Source: Sporosarcina sp. E16_8 (GTDB lineage Bacteria > Bacillota > Bacilli > Bacillales_A > Planococcaceae). From it: a DNA stretch of 54,085 nt. The notes beneath the pieces are model-generated. The model saw nothing but the letters and a program-made list of their open reading frames with translations. It ran no database searches and was not told the origin of the DNA. The stretch's first letter is position 1. Every line of letters begins with the position of its first letter. Of this stretch, positions 23,947 to 32,852 are shown one piece after another. The stretch is taken from assembly GCF_017347095.1 (NCBI RefSeq), contig NZ_JADPRZ010000020.1, positions 1-54,085 on the forward strand, in the 5' to 3' direction. The translations under genes were made by a program, and so were the position numbers.

Positions 23947-25650
23947 GTGCTGTTCATCATTAACAAAATCATTTACTGGAACAATCACGAAACCGTATTA
24001 TTCGCTGTTGAAGAGTTGAGAAGGTTAATGAGAAAAGCAGGATGTGAAAGTACAATCGATGACCAAGCAGCATTCACTGCGCTTCATGAAAACACTAATC
24101 GGGTTATCCTACTCACAACAAACGACTATCATTCTTTGAGGGATATAAAAATAAATATCACAATAAATGCTGATGGTTTTGCATTGGTTAAATCAGAAAA
24201 TGATATGTGGATTATTGGGAATGAGCCTCGTTCTATTCTCTATGGTGTTTATATGTATTGTAAAAAGCAGTATGGCTACCAGTGGATTGATTTGGACAAA
24301 GAAACAATCCTTAACCATCATTCAGCAACAATAGAAGAACTATATATCCATGAGCCGATGTTTGCTAGACGCGGAAATATTATTGAAACCATTAATGATC
24401 CTGGCTATATCAATGCCCTAATTGATTGGGGAGTTAAAAATGGTCAGAATGAATACTTTTTCACGTTTTTCTTATGGGATGAAATTAAGTCATACGTAAT
24501 CCCTGCATTACGAAAAAGAGATGTTCAAGTAACCTTAGGCGGTCATAGTTTAAGTTACTTGCTTAATGAGATACAAAAGGAAAAAAATGAGAACATGCTC
24601 AAGCAAGATGAGAAATTAAAGTTCTTTGCTGAAAATACATATCTTCAGGATAAAGTCATTCATAAAATAGTCGCTATCTGTTTGGAAAATAAAGTGATTA
24701 CTAGAATCTCATTGTGGCCTGAAGATATAGGAATTGACGAGAAAAATGCGAGTGGATTTTTACCCACATATATTCGATTTACTGAAAAACTAAAAGAAGC
24801 GCTTGATAAGGAAGGGGTACACGTAGAGGTAGAATATATTGTGTACAATGCTGGGTTGTCTTGGAACATGTTGGAAAGGGAAAATCAAACCGAAGCGTCT
24901 ACGCAAGTCGATGCATTATATGCTTATTGGGGAAGGGATTATTCATCAGCCATTGATTCAAGTGATACTAGGCAAGTTAGGGCCTATCAAACATTACAAG
25001 ACTGGAACGAGCAAACAAAAAAAGGTGGAAAATCGTTAACAGTTCTCGAGTACTATAGTGATCATTTTATGTTATCGGAGTTATTCCCACCACTAATGAT
25101 GCGGATTCAGCAGGATTTACATGATTATAAACAAATGAATATAGACGGTGTTTTAAATTTAATTGTACCGACACATCAAAAACAACACTATCCAGAGTTA
25201 GAGGTCAACTATCCTTGGAAATGGATCCACCATTTTAATAATTACATATACTCGAGGATTGCTTGGGGTGAAAAATATGAAGTGATTGTCGAAGAATATT
25301 TCACTGTTTTTAATGAGGATAAAGAATCATTTTACGAGATGCTTATCGAATTAGAAGAACTTGTATCACAGCATACGAAATGGAATGCGCCACTATTTCC
25401 TGCTAGAGTAGTTGATCCAGAAAAAGTCCATGAGCCGATGACTCAATTAAAGATTTCTTCCTATTTACGTGATGTATATGAGCGTTTATCGAAATGGGAC
25501 TTGAAGGAGACCGAATCATTGCTAGTAATTCAGGCAAAGGATAACTTTAAGTCGTTTACAACAAAAGAAATGATGTTGATCTATTTTTATTATCTAAAAA
25601 AAGGAACCGAAATTTATTCAGATGCATGGGCATTAAAAGGTGATCAATAA
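23947..25650 (+). CDS. DUF4838-like glycoside-hydrolase-type protein
   Basis: A protein of about 567 residues. Residues 1-130 resemble the N-terminal domain found before glycoside hydrolase barrels (VILLTTNDYHSLRD, GFALVKSENDMWIIGNEPRSILYGVYMYCKKQYGYQWID). The rest resembles DUF4838 proteins: ARRGNIIETIND, GGHSLSYLL, YAYWGRDYSSAID, LTVLEYYSDHFM. No signal peptide is seen, so it would act on imported material. The start is uncertain: GTG 23947 lies within the ribosome binding site AGAAAGGTG, and no ATG or TTG is well placed; CTG 23950 or ATT 23959 would have better spacing. It leads a unit with the FAD protein at 25681 (30-base gap) and the GNAT protein. The catalytic residues cannot be assigned. 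Confidence 0.7.
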   Translation: MLFIINKIIYWNNHETVLFAVEELRRLMRKAGCESTIDDQAAFTALHENTNRVILLTTNDYHSLRDIKINITINADGFALVKSENDMWIIGNEPRSILYGVYMYCKKQYGYQWIDLDKETILNHHSATIEELYIHEPMFARRGNIIETINDPGYINALIDWGVKNGQNEYFFTFFLWDEIKSYVIPALRKRDVQVTLGGHSLSYLLNEIQKEKNENMLKQDEKLKFFAENTYLQDKVIHKIVAICLENKVITRISLWPEDIGIDEKNASGFLPTYIRFTEKLKEALDKEGVHVEVEYIVYNAGLSWNMLERENQTEASTQVDALYAYWGRDYSSAIDSSDTRQVRAYQTLQDWNEQTKKGGKSLTVLEYYSDHFMLSELFPPLMMRIQQDLHDYKQMNIDGVLNLIVPTHQKQHYPELEVNYPWKWIHHFNNYIYSRIAWGEKYEVIVEEYFTVFNEDKESFYEMLIELEELVSQHTKWNAPLFPARVVDPEKVHEPMTQLKISSYLRDVYERLSKWDLKETESLLVIQAKDNFKSFTTKEMMLIYFYYLKKGTEIYSDAWALKGDQ

Positions 25651-25680
25651 ACCCTAACAGGATATACGGAGGTTTTACTT

Positions 25681-27273
25681 ATGGATTTTAGTAATCTGCA
25701 TTATTATGTACCAACAGAAAAAGTCGACAAGCCAATGATAATTGAAAAAAATCTAATTATATACGGAGGGACACCAGCCGGTATAACGGCGGCTATTCAA
25801 GCAACAAGAATGGGTCTTACTGTTGCAATTATTGAGTTTAGCCGAACTATTGGTGGGATGACTGCAAGCGGTTTAGGGGCAACAGATCTTGGCGCAGAAG
25901 ATGCGGTTGGTGGTCTTTCGAGAGAGTTCTATCAAGAAATTGCGAAGTATTATGGAAAACAGAAGCAATGGAAATTTGAACCTAAGGCGGCTCAGTATGT
26001 GTTTGATAAATGGATGAAAGACTATGAAATTCCGGTTTATTTGAACCAGCATTTAGCAGAGGTTAGTAAAGTTAATGGGGCAATCATCGAAATTGTAATG
26101 GAAGATGGGACTCGTTATAAAGGGAAAGTCTTTATGGATTGTAGTTATGAAGGTGATTTATTAGCTAAATCAGGTGTTAGTTATTTTGTTGGACGAGAAT
26201 CGAATGCAACGTATCAAGAAATTTATAATGGGATTCAGTTTGGTGCACCGCATCATAAATTTGAAAAGTGGATTGATCCATATGTTGTTGAGGGGGAGCC
26301 TGAGAGTGGATTATTGCCAGGAGTTGCAGAGGAAGATCCTGAACAATTAGGTTTTCAAGGGCAAGGAGATCATCGGATTCAAGCGTATAATTTCCGAATT
26401 TGCTTGACGAGGGAACAAGAGAATAGCATTCCATTTCCAAAGCCACTACATTATGAAGCAGATCGATACCGGCTTCTCCTACGTTATATTCAAGCGGGTG
26501 TTTGGGATGCGATGAAACTTCATACGATGTTACCAAACGGGAAATCGGATTTAAATAATTACGGTGCAATATCGACGGATAATCTTGGAACGAATTACGA
26601 CTGGCCAGAAGGTAGTTATCAAAGACGTGAGGAGATTTTTCAAGATCATTTTAATTATGATCTGGGAATGTTGTACTTTTTAGCTAATGATTTACGTTTA
26701 CCAGCGGTTATACGTGAGGAAGTAGCTGCCTGGGGCTTACCGAAAGATGAATTTGAACAAACGGGGAACTGGCCTCATCAGTTGTATATCCGTGAAGGGA
26801 GAAGAATGATTTCTGATTATGTCATGACTGATCATAATTGTCTAAAGCAGACATTTGTTGATGATACAATCGGTTTGGCATCATTCCATATGGATTCACA
26901 TAACTGCCGACGTGTCGTGATTGATGGCAGATGTGTGAATGAGGGAGATGTACAGGTACCAATTGCTCCTTATGAGATTTCGTATCGTTCCATTCGGCCA
27001 AAATCTGAGGAATGTACAAATTTACTTGTCCCCGTTTGCTTATCAAGTTCACATATTGCTTATGGTTCGATTCGAATGGAGCCGATATTTATGATTCTAG
27101 GCCAGTCAGCAGGAACGGCGGCAGCGCTTGCCTATAAATATGAAATAGCTGTCCAAGATGTAAATTACGAAGAATTAAAACAGGAACTTCTAAAGGTGGG
27201 TCAAGTTGTCGAATGGGGTGACGGTATGGTGGATGATCCGATTAACCGAATGGAAGAAACGTTCGGAAAGTAA
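25681..27273 (+). CDS. FAD-dependent oxidoreductase (FAD_oxidored family), second copy
   Basis: A 530-residue flavoprotein. The FAD site is LIIYGGTPAGITAAIQATRMG followed by EFSRTIGGMTASGLGATD; a mid-protein DCSYEGDLLAKSGVSYFVGRES and a C-terminal SSSHIAYGSIRMEPIFMILGQSAGTAAALA complete the fold. This GGTPAGI type is common in polysaccharide-utilisation clusters, often with extracellular enzymes, but here no export signal is seen. It differs clearly from the protein at 19374, which has GGGLGG and a different C-terminus. GGAGG precedes the ATG. Two such flavoproteins in one locus suggest an unusual redox step. The substrate is unknown. Confidence 0.87.
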   Translation: MDFSNLHYYVPTEKVDKPMIIEKNLIIYGGTPAGITAAIQATRMGLTVAIIEFSRTIGGMTASGLGATDLGAEDAVGGLSREFYQEIAKYYGKQKQWKFEPKAAQYVFDKWMKDYEIPVYLNQHLAEVSKVNGAIIEIVMEDGTRYKGKVFMDCSYEGDLLAKSGVSYFVGRESNATYQEIYNGIQFGAPHHKFEKWIDPYVVEGEPESGLLPGVAEEDPEQLGFQGQGDHRIQAYNFRICLTREQENSIPFPKPLHYEADRYRLLLRYIQAGVWDAMKLHTMLPNGKSDLNNYGAISTDNLGTNYDWPEGSYQRREEIFQDHFNYDLGMLYFLANDLRLPAVIREEVAAWGLPKDEFEQTGNWPHQLYIREGRRMISDYVMTDHNCLKQTFVDDTIGLASFHMDSHNCRRVVIDGRCVNEGDVQVPIAPYEISYRSIRPKSEECTNLLVPVCLSSSHIAYGSIRMEPIFMILGQSAGTAAALAYKYEIAVQDVNYEELKQELLKVGQVVEWGDGMVDDPINRMEETFGK

Positions 27274-27301
27274 TAACCATTATAGTAGTGGAGGGGTTTA
27301 G

Positions 27302-28252
27302 ATGAAAATCATTGCTTGGAAGCGCGATAGATTAGAAGAACTAGTAGATTTATGGAATAAAGAATTAGCCGTTGATTTCCCGATGCGTGAAGAGTTGTTT
27401 ATGCAGAATAGTTTTGATGACTTGAACGTTAGCTATGACAGTTCTTATATTGCGGTAGATGATCAAGACCATGTAATCGGATTTGTAGTAACTAAACGAT
27501 GGCAAGAACAAATCGATGTGAAAATGGACCCTAAAAGGGGCTGGATCCAAGTGCTTTTAGTAGATAGTGCTCGCCGTGGAAAAGGTACGGGAACAATGCT
27601 ACTTGAACGTGCAGAAGCAGGTTTAAAGGAATATGGTGTTGAGGAGATGCAATTGGGTGGCGACCCCTTTCACTATTTCTCAGGCATACCAGATCAGTAT
27701 AAGGAAGCACAAAAATGGGCAGAAAAACATGGTTACACTAAAAGAGTAGACACATATGATTTGATTAATCACCTTGATAAAAAATATGACTTACCTGCTG
27801 AAAATTCAGTTGTATTTTCAATCCTGAAAAAGGAGGAAGAAGGTGACCTAATTTCATTTCTAGAAAGTTGTTTTCCAGGAAGATGGGTCTATGAAACGAT
27901 GAAGTACTTTGAAATGAGTGGGGATGGGCGAGAATTTGTTGTCGTCAAAAAGAAAGGTCAAATCATAGGGTTTTGTAGAATAAATGATAGCCACTCGCCA
28001 TTCATTGCACAAAACGTTTATTGGAGTCCCCTTTTTGAACAAGAAGTCGGAGGGATAGGTCCATTAGGAATTGATGCGAATGAACAAAAGCAAGGGTATG
28101 GATTAGCAATTGTTCAAGCAGCAATGGCTTATTTACAACAACGAAATATCGAGAAAATTATTATTGATTGGACAATTTTAGTGGACTTTTATAAAAAACT
28201 AGACTTTAATCCATGGAAAATATATGGCGTTTATTTAAAGGATTTAAAGTGA
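27302..28252 (+). CDS. Tandem GNAT-domain N-acetyltransferase
   Basis: A 316-residue protein with two GNAT folds. The first has VLLVDSARRGKGTGTMLLERAEAGL near residue 85 (acetyl-CoA loop RRGKGTG). The second has LGIDANEQKQGYGLAIVQAAM near residue 255 (loop KQGYG). Both pyrophosphate-binding loops look usable. The ATG at 27302 has GGAGGGG 7 bases upstream. It lies 28 bases after the FAD oxidoreductase gene and is probably in the same unit. Acetylation of an amino sugar or an amino-containing breakdown product would fit the setting but is not shown by the sequence. Confidence 0.88.
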   Translation: MKIIAWKRDRLEELVDLWNKELAVDFPMREELFMQNSFDDLNVSYDSSYIAVDDQDHVIGFVVTKRWQEQIDVKMDPKRGWIQVLLVDSARRGKGTGTMLLERAEAGLKEYGVEEMQLGGDPFHYFSGIPDQYKEAQKWAEKHGYTKRVDTYDLINHLDKKYDLPAENSVVFSILKKEEEGDLISFLESCFPGRWVYETMKYFEMSGDGREFVVVKKKGQIIGFCRINDSHSPFIAQNVYWSPLFEQEVGGIGPLGIDANEQKQGYGLAIVQAAMAYLQQRNIEKIIIDWTILVDFYKKLDFNPWKIYGVYLKDLK

Positions 28253-28427
28253 GGATTGAGAAGCAGCTGCAGGGAGTAATGGAGGACCGGCAATCATACT
28301 GAGAGCGAACAAAGTCTTATCGGTGGTCCTTTTACAGCGACGAACGCTAAAACCTCACACTCAATGAAGATGCCACTGAAGAACTTACGTTTTTAAAATA
28401 TCTAAATGTATGTAAATCCGAATAGAC

Positions 28428-28482
28428 GTAAGCGTAAAATAACGGCCACCCATATGACAGGTGGCCGTTATTTTACGCTTAC
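28428..28482. terminator. 23-bp perfect hairpin, bidirectional terminator
   Basis: GTAAGCGTAAAATAACGGCCACC (28428-28450) pairs perfectly with 28460-28482 around the loop CATATGACA. The GC-rich core ACGGCCACC/GGTGGCCGT flanked by A-rich and T-rich tails serves both strands. The right arm supplies the stop codon of the truncated transposase frame. Confidence 0.8.
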
Positions 28483-28829
28483 GAATCAATGACCGAGGCT
28501 TCTGGTGTCATATCAAGAAAGTATTTAAACGACATATCGTATTTCGAACGTTCTACGACATCCCAATCGGATAGGTCGAAGATTGATATATGTAATAAAT
28601 AGTTGAACATCCGAATCGGTGGCACTGCATTGCGATCGTTATCGAGACAATATTTAGTTTTCAATTCTTCGTTCACAAAAGACAAATAGACAAGGTCATT
28701 GATTTGACGGAGCTGATTATCTTTTGACACAATTGTATCATAAACGCTATAAATGCGCTGAGGTTTAACGTTTCTTGATTTGAAATCATCGGGACACCGC
28801 TTAGAATTAGTCTCTTCATTATACAACAA
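28479..28829 (-). pseudogene. N-terminal remnant of an IS1182-family transposase
   Basis: The 116-residue frame reads like the N-terminal region of IS1182-type transposases: YSVYDTIVSKDNQLRQINDLV, then FVNEELKTKYCLDNDRNAVPPIRMF, then SIFDLSDWDVVERSKYDMSFKYFL. An intact protein exceeds 400 residues and carries a DDE domain, none of which follows; the frame is cut exactly at the hairpin at 28460-28482. The true start is also lost or frameshifted. An inverted repeat, CTAATTATTT (28880-28889) with AAATAATTAG (28904-28913), lies just upstream and may be the end of the old element. Confidence 0.8.
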
Positions 28830-29174
28830 TAAAACGAGACATTCCCCAAATTCATCAGGGAAAACATCGTTTTATTTCACTAATTATTTTGCGTGACTCA
28901 GTGAAATAATTAGGTAGAACCAGCGGAGGCATCCACGAAGCGCCGAAGCGTTTTTAATGGAAATATTCGGATTCAGTTTTAATAGTTGACTTTTTCAGTG
29001 GCCCCTCAATGAAGTGAGATGCTTTTAGATATGCCCTTTTCTATTACGGTGACATTGCAGAAGTCTGTACATGAAAAATAAAAGTGTTATTCAAATAAAT
29101 TGTATAGTTTGAATTTAAAATGTATGGTAAGATTTGTATTGTTTAAAGTTAGATATAGAAAAGAAGGCGTTATA
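28830..29174. other. Stretch between IS1182 remnant and MATE gene
   Basis: No gene is seen. It holds the inverted repeat at 28880-28913, a short GC-rich segment with AAGCGCCGAAGCG (about 28940), and presumably the promoter of the MATE gene. Confidence 0.4.
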
Positions 29175-30548
29175 ATGGTAGCAACTGAAGCTGTAAAAGG
29201 TCCAGTCAAAAAACTGAATTTATTTCACCTAACATGGCCTATTTTTTTAGAAGTTTTTCTCTTTATGTTGATGGGTATTGCAGATACATTCATGTTGAGT
29301 GCATTGTCAGATGATGCCGTTTCAGGTGTAGGAGCGGCAAATCAATACGTTCATATTGCTATTCTCATCCTTGAAGTAGTCGGGAACGGGGCAGCGATTG
29401 TTGTATCACAATATCTAGGTTCGAAAAGATATCTAGAAGCATCCAAAATTTCAGCACTAGCGGTTACATTAAATTTAATTGTCGGCCTTCTTATGAGTGT
29501 TATTTTCGTTATATTTTCAAAAAATATGATGATCGCTATGAATTTACAGGGTGATGTATTGGACCATGCTTCAAAATATTTAATCATTGTAGGCGGAGCG
29601 ATATTCTTACAAGCGATTATTAATTCGTTGTCAGCGATTATTCGTGTGCATGGCTTTACAAAACAAACGATGTTTGTTTCATTAGGTATGAATATTGTTC
29701 ACGTAGTCGGTAACTATGCGTTGATCTTTGGGAAGTTCGGTTTTCCAGAGTTAGGGGTACAAGGTGCAGCAATTTCTTCAGTTGTCAGCCGTTTGCTTGC
29801 ATTGATTGTCTTCTTTTTGATACTTTATCGAGTGATGGAATACCGTGTGGAGTTCCGCTACTATATTACATTGTCAAAAGAATATATTCGTAAGATATTA
29901 CAGATAGGTATTCCATCTGCATTTGAACAGGTGATGTATCAAGGATGCCAAATTGTCTTCTTATACTTTGTGACGTATTTAGGGACGGAATCATTAGCCG
30001 CAAGACAATATGCTGTAAACATATCAATGTTTACATATTTATTCGCTATTGCCATTGGTATGGGGACGGCGATCATTGTCGGCCGTTTTGTTGGTGGAAA
30101 TGAACAAGACGAAGCATATACGAGTGTTTGGACAAGTGTTAAATGGGCATTTCTGTTTACGTTGTGTATGGTGACGTTGGTTATCATATTCCGCTATCCA
30201 TTAATGGGGTTGTTTACGGATAACACTGCTATCATTGAAATAGGGGCATCCGTTTTACTTCTAAGTATTTTACTTGAAACCGGACGAACTTTGAACATTG
30301 TCATTATCTCCTCATTACGTGCAGCTGGAGATGCAAAATATCCGGTCATCATTGGTTCTTTTTCAATGGTAGCCATGAGTTTGCCACTAGGTTATTTTTT
30401 AGTGTTCGAAATAAATCTCGGTCTCGTCGGCGTATGGCTAGCGATTACTGTAGATGAATGGACACGTGCTATTATTATGTATTTCCGATGGAAGAGTAGG
30501 AAATGGGAAAGATATGCTCTGGTGTCACCTAAAAAGAATCATCAGTGA
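29175..30548 (+). CDS. MATE-family multidrug efflux transporter
   Basis: A 457-residue, twelve-segment membrane antiporter that exports cationic drugs or metabolites using H+ or Na+. Family features are LFHLTWPIFLEVFLFMLMGIADTFMLS at the start, GAAIVVSQYLGSKRYLEASK in the first half and GMGTAIIVGRFVGGNEQDEA at the equivalent position of the second half, reflecting the internal two-fold repeat. ATG 29175 is preferred because AGAAGGCG lies upstream; the frame runs 25 codons further without a ribosome binding site. It stands alone, with a bidirectional terminator at 30574. Confidence 0.92.
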   Translation: MVATEAVKGPVKKLNLFHLTWPIFLEVFLFMLMGIADTFMLSALSDDAVSGVGAANQYVHIAILILEVVGNGAAIVVSQYLGSKRYLEASKISALAVTLNLIVGLLMSVIFVIFSKNMMIAMNLQGDVLDHASKYLIIVGGAIFLQAIINSLSAIIRVHGFTKQTMFVSLGMNIVHVVGNYALIFGKFGFPELGVQGAAISSVVSRLLALIVFFLILYRVMEYRVEFRYYITLSKEYIRKILQIGIPSAFEQVMYQGCQIVFLYFVTYLGTESLAARQYAVNISMFTYLFAIAIGMGTAIIVGRFVGGNEQDEAYTSVWTSVKWAFLFTLCMVTLVIIFRYPLMGLFTDNTAIIEIGASVLLLSILLETGRTLNIVIISSLRAAGDAKYPVIIGSFSMVAMSLPLGYFLVFEINLGLVGVWLAITVDEWTRAIIMYFRWKSRKWERYALVSPKKNHQ

Positions 30549-30573
30549 CGTTAACAAGAACGCAAATAACTCG

Positions 30574-30622
30574 AAAAAACCAGCAACTCAGGCGAATTCA
30601 ATCGGCCGGATTGCTGGTTTTT
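30574..30622. terminator. Bidirectional intrinsic terminator
   Basis: AAAAAACCAGCAA (30574-30586) pairs with TTGCTGGTTTTT (30611-30622). It serves the MATE gene and the leftward ABC-transporter unit. Confidence 0.75.
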
Positions 30623-30638
30623 AACACAATTAAACTAA

Positions 30639-31361
30639 TTACAAAATCTTTTCTAAAAAGTCTTGTGCACGTTTACTTTTTGGTGAAGAAAAGAACTCGG
30701 TAGGGGAGGCGTCTTCAACTAATTGCCCATCGTCCAAAAACAACACGCGATCTGCGACTTCTCTGGCAAATCCCATTTCATGAGTTACGATCGCCATCGT
30801 CATACCTGTAAGCGCTAACGATTTAATAACTTCTAGTACTTCCTTAACCATTTCAGGGTCAAGGGCAGAAGTTGGTTCATCGAAAAGCATCATTTCAGGC
30901 GACATTGCCAACGCTCTTGCAATGGCTACACGCTGTTTTTGTCCACCCGATAAACGAACTGGATGCTCACTTTCTTTTTCGGAAAGCCCCACTTTTTTTA
31001 ACAACTCACGTCCTCGTAATTCAGCGTCTTTCTTGGAAGTTCCTTTTACCATTATCGGGGCATAGGTAATATTCTCAAGAACCGTCATATGAGGAAAGAG
31101 ATTAAATTGTTGAAATACCATCCCAACTTGCTCTCTCACCTTCATAATGTTGACTTTTGGGTTTGTTACTTCAGCTTCATTCACCCATATATGTCCACTT
31201 GTTGGTGTTTCAAGTAGATTGATGCAACGAAGAAATGTCGATTTCCCAGAACCAGAAGGTCCGATAATCGCAATGATTTCACCTTTTTGAATAGTGGTTG
31301 AAATCCCTTTTAACACTTCAACTTTCCCGTAACTTTTACGAAGATCTTGGATTTTAATCAC
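30639..31361 (-). CDS. Polar amino-acid ABC transporter, ATP-binding protein
   Basis: A 240-residue ATPase of the GlnQ/TcyC type that powers the importer encoded upstream. Walker A (GPSGSGKST), Q-loop ([13 protein letters not shown]), signature ([15 protein letters not shown]), Walker B ([12 protein letters not shown]) and the H-loop (IVTHEMGFA) are all intact. Its start overlaps the permease gene by 8 bases. It is the last gene of the unit that begins with the regulator at 35554. The 3' end resembles the decayed fragment at 9049-9110. Confidence 0.95.
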   Translation of the reverse strand: MIKIQDLRKSYGKVEVLKGISTTIQKGEIIAIIGPSGSGKSTFLRCINLLETPTSGHIWVNEAEVTNPKVNIMKVREQVGMVFQQFNLFPHMTVLENITYAPIMVKGTSKKDAELRGRELLKKVGLSEKESEHPVRLSGGQKQRVAIARALAMSPEMMLFDEPTSALDPEMVKEVLEVIKSLALTGMTMAIVTHEMGFAREVADRVLFLDDGQLVEDASPTEFFSSPKSKRAQDFLEKIL

Positions 31362-32013
31362 TTCGCCTCATCCTCCTTTCAACCGCTTTACCAATCAGTG
31401 TTAAGATAATTACCATCAGATAATAGATAACACCCGCGAAGATTAGGGATTCAAAATAGCGATATGTATTACCACCCACGATATACGCTCTTCTCATAAT
31501 ATCCGTTACGCCAATGACAGTTACAATAGCCGATTCCTTTGTTAAGGTGATAAATTCATTCATTAACGCAGGCAAAATATTTTTCAAAGCCTGGGGCAAT
31601 ACAATGTCCTTCATCATTTTCTTATAGGGGATACCAAGAGCCATTGAAGCTTCTAGCTGCCCTTTATCTACAGCTAAAATACCAGCTCTAATAATTTCTG
31701 AGATATATGCACCCGAATTAAAACCAAATGCTAAGACAGCTGCAGAATACGCCGTGACTTTAATATCGAATAATTGAGGGGTACCGTAGTAAATTAACAG
31801 CAATTGGAGAATTAAAGGAGTGCCACGGAAAATGGACGTATAGATATCGGCAAACCATTTCAATCCTTTAAATCGTCCGATTTTACAGAGTGCTAACAAA
31901 ATTCCGATAGTAAAACCAATAAGTGCTGCAACGCCAACAATTTTAAGGGTGACCCCGATACCTTGTAAAATATAAGGTATCGAGGTGACAATTTGGGTAA
32001 AGTCTAAATTCAT
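31354..32013 (-). CDS. Polar amino-acid ABC transporter, permease
   Basis: A 219-residue membrane permease of the HisM/GlnP family. The N-terminal [23 protein letters not shown] and the ATPase-docking loop [30 protein letters not shown] are typical. About five transmembrane segments are predicted. A single permease gene suggests a homodimeric channel. GAGGATG precedes the ATG at 32013. The substrate class, an amino acid or amino-acid-like compound, follows from the family only. Confidence 0.94.
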   Translation of the reverse strand: MNLDFTQIVTSIPYILQGIGVTLKIVGVAALIGFTIGILLALCKIGRFKGLKWFADIYTSIFRGTPLILQLLLIYYGTPQLFDIKVTAYSAAVLAFGFNSGAYISEIIRAGILAVDKGQLEASMALGIPYKKMMKDIVLPQALKNILPALMNEFITLTKESAIVTVIGVTDIMRRAYIVGGNTYRYFESLIFAGVIYYLMVIILTLIGKAVERRMRRSD

Positions 32014-32040
32014 GGTTCTACATCCTCTCTCTCGAATGAA

Positions 32041-32835
32041 TTAGTTACTGAACCATTTCAAAACTAATTTCTCTACCTCACCATTATCTTGTAATTCTTT
32101 GAGAACACGATCAAATTCAGCTGTCAACGCACTGCCTTTTTGGAAAGCCATTGATAAACCTAATTTATGCTCTTCAGGAAGTTCAAAACTTGCTAAATCT
32201 TCATTCGACTCGATATAGCCATTTGCCACTACATCTGCAATGACAATCGCATCAAGATGCCCAGATTTGATTTCTTGGAAAAGATCTGGAACGCGGTCTC
32301 GGCTTTCAACAGAGTACCCATATTGTTCTTCAAGTGATTTCGCACCTTTTTCTTGAACAGATGCCGTTTGAGCACCAATTTTTTTGCCTTTAAGATCTTC
32401 TGCGCTATTAATGTTGCTATCTTTCATCGTAATAACTAGATTTGTAGCTGTAAAATAAGCAGCCGAAAAATCAATTACTTTTTTACGTTCTTCGTTGTTG
32501 CCGTCCATACCTGCAACGACCAAATCAATGCTTTTTGCCTGTAGTGCGGGAATTAAGCCGTTGAAATCCATGTCTTCAATTTCTAGGGTGTAACCTAGTT
32601 CCTTGGCAACCATTTTTGCTAAATCAATATCAAAACCGATAATTTCATCACTTACTGCTGTGTCGACATATTCGAATGGTGGGTAATCCGCAGAAGTTCC
32701 CATTTTAAGTATCTTTGTATCTGAAGTCCCCGATGAACCTGCTTTCTCGCCATCTGCTTCGTCCTTTGTTCCACATGCACCGAGTACACTCATAACCAGA
32801 ACAAGTAGAAGTGCAATCCCTGACCACTTTTTCAT
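32041..32835 (-). CDS. Polar amino-acid ABC transporter, solute-binding lipoprotein
   Basis: A 264-residue family 3 binding protein anchored by a lipobox (LLVLVMSVLGAC, Cys21). The mature part starts LKMGTSADYPPFEYVD and has IGFDIDLAKMVAKELGYTLEIEDMDFNGLIPAL, the ligand-site region with the conserved Asp. GGAGTG precedes the ATG. It lies 17 bases after the aminotransferase gene, which suggests that the imported compound, or a product of it, is the aminotransferase substrate. Confidence 0.93.
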   Translation of the reverse strand: MKKWSGIALLLVLVMSVLGACGTKDEADGEKAGSSGTSDTKILKMGTSADYPPFEYVDTAVSDEIIGFDIDLAKMVAKELGYTLEIEDMDFNGLIPALQAKSIDLVVAGMDGNNEERKKVIDFSAAYFTATNLVITMKDSNINSAEDLKGKKIGAQTASVQEKGAKSLEEQYGYSVESRDRVPDLFQEIKSGHLDAIVIADVVANGYIESNEDLASFELPEEHKLGLSMAFQKGSALTAEFDRVLKELQDNGEVEKLVLKWFSN

Positions 32836-32852
32836 AATAAATCACTCCATTT

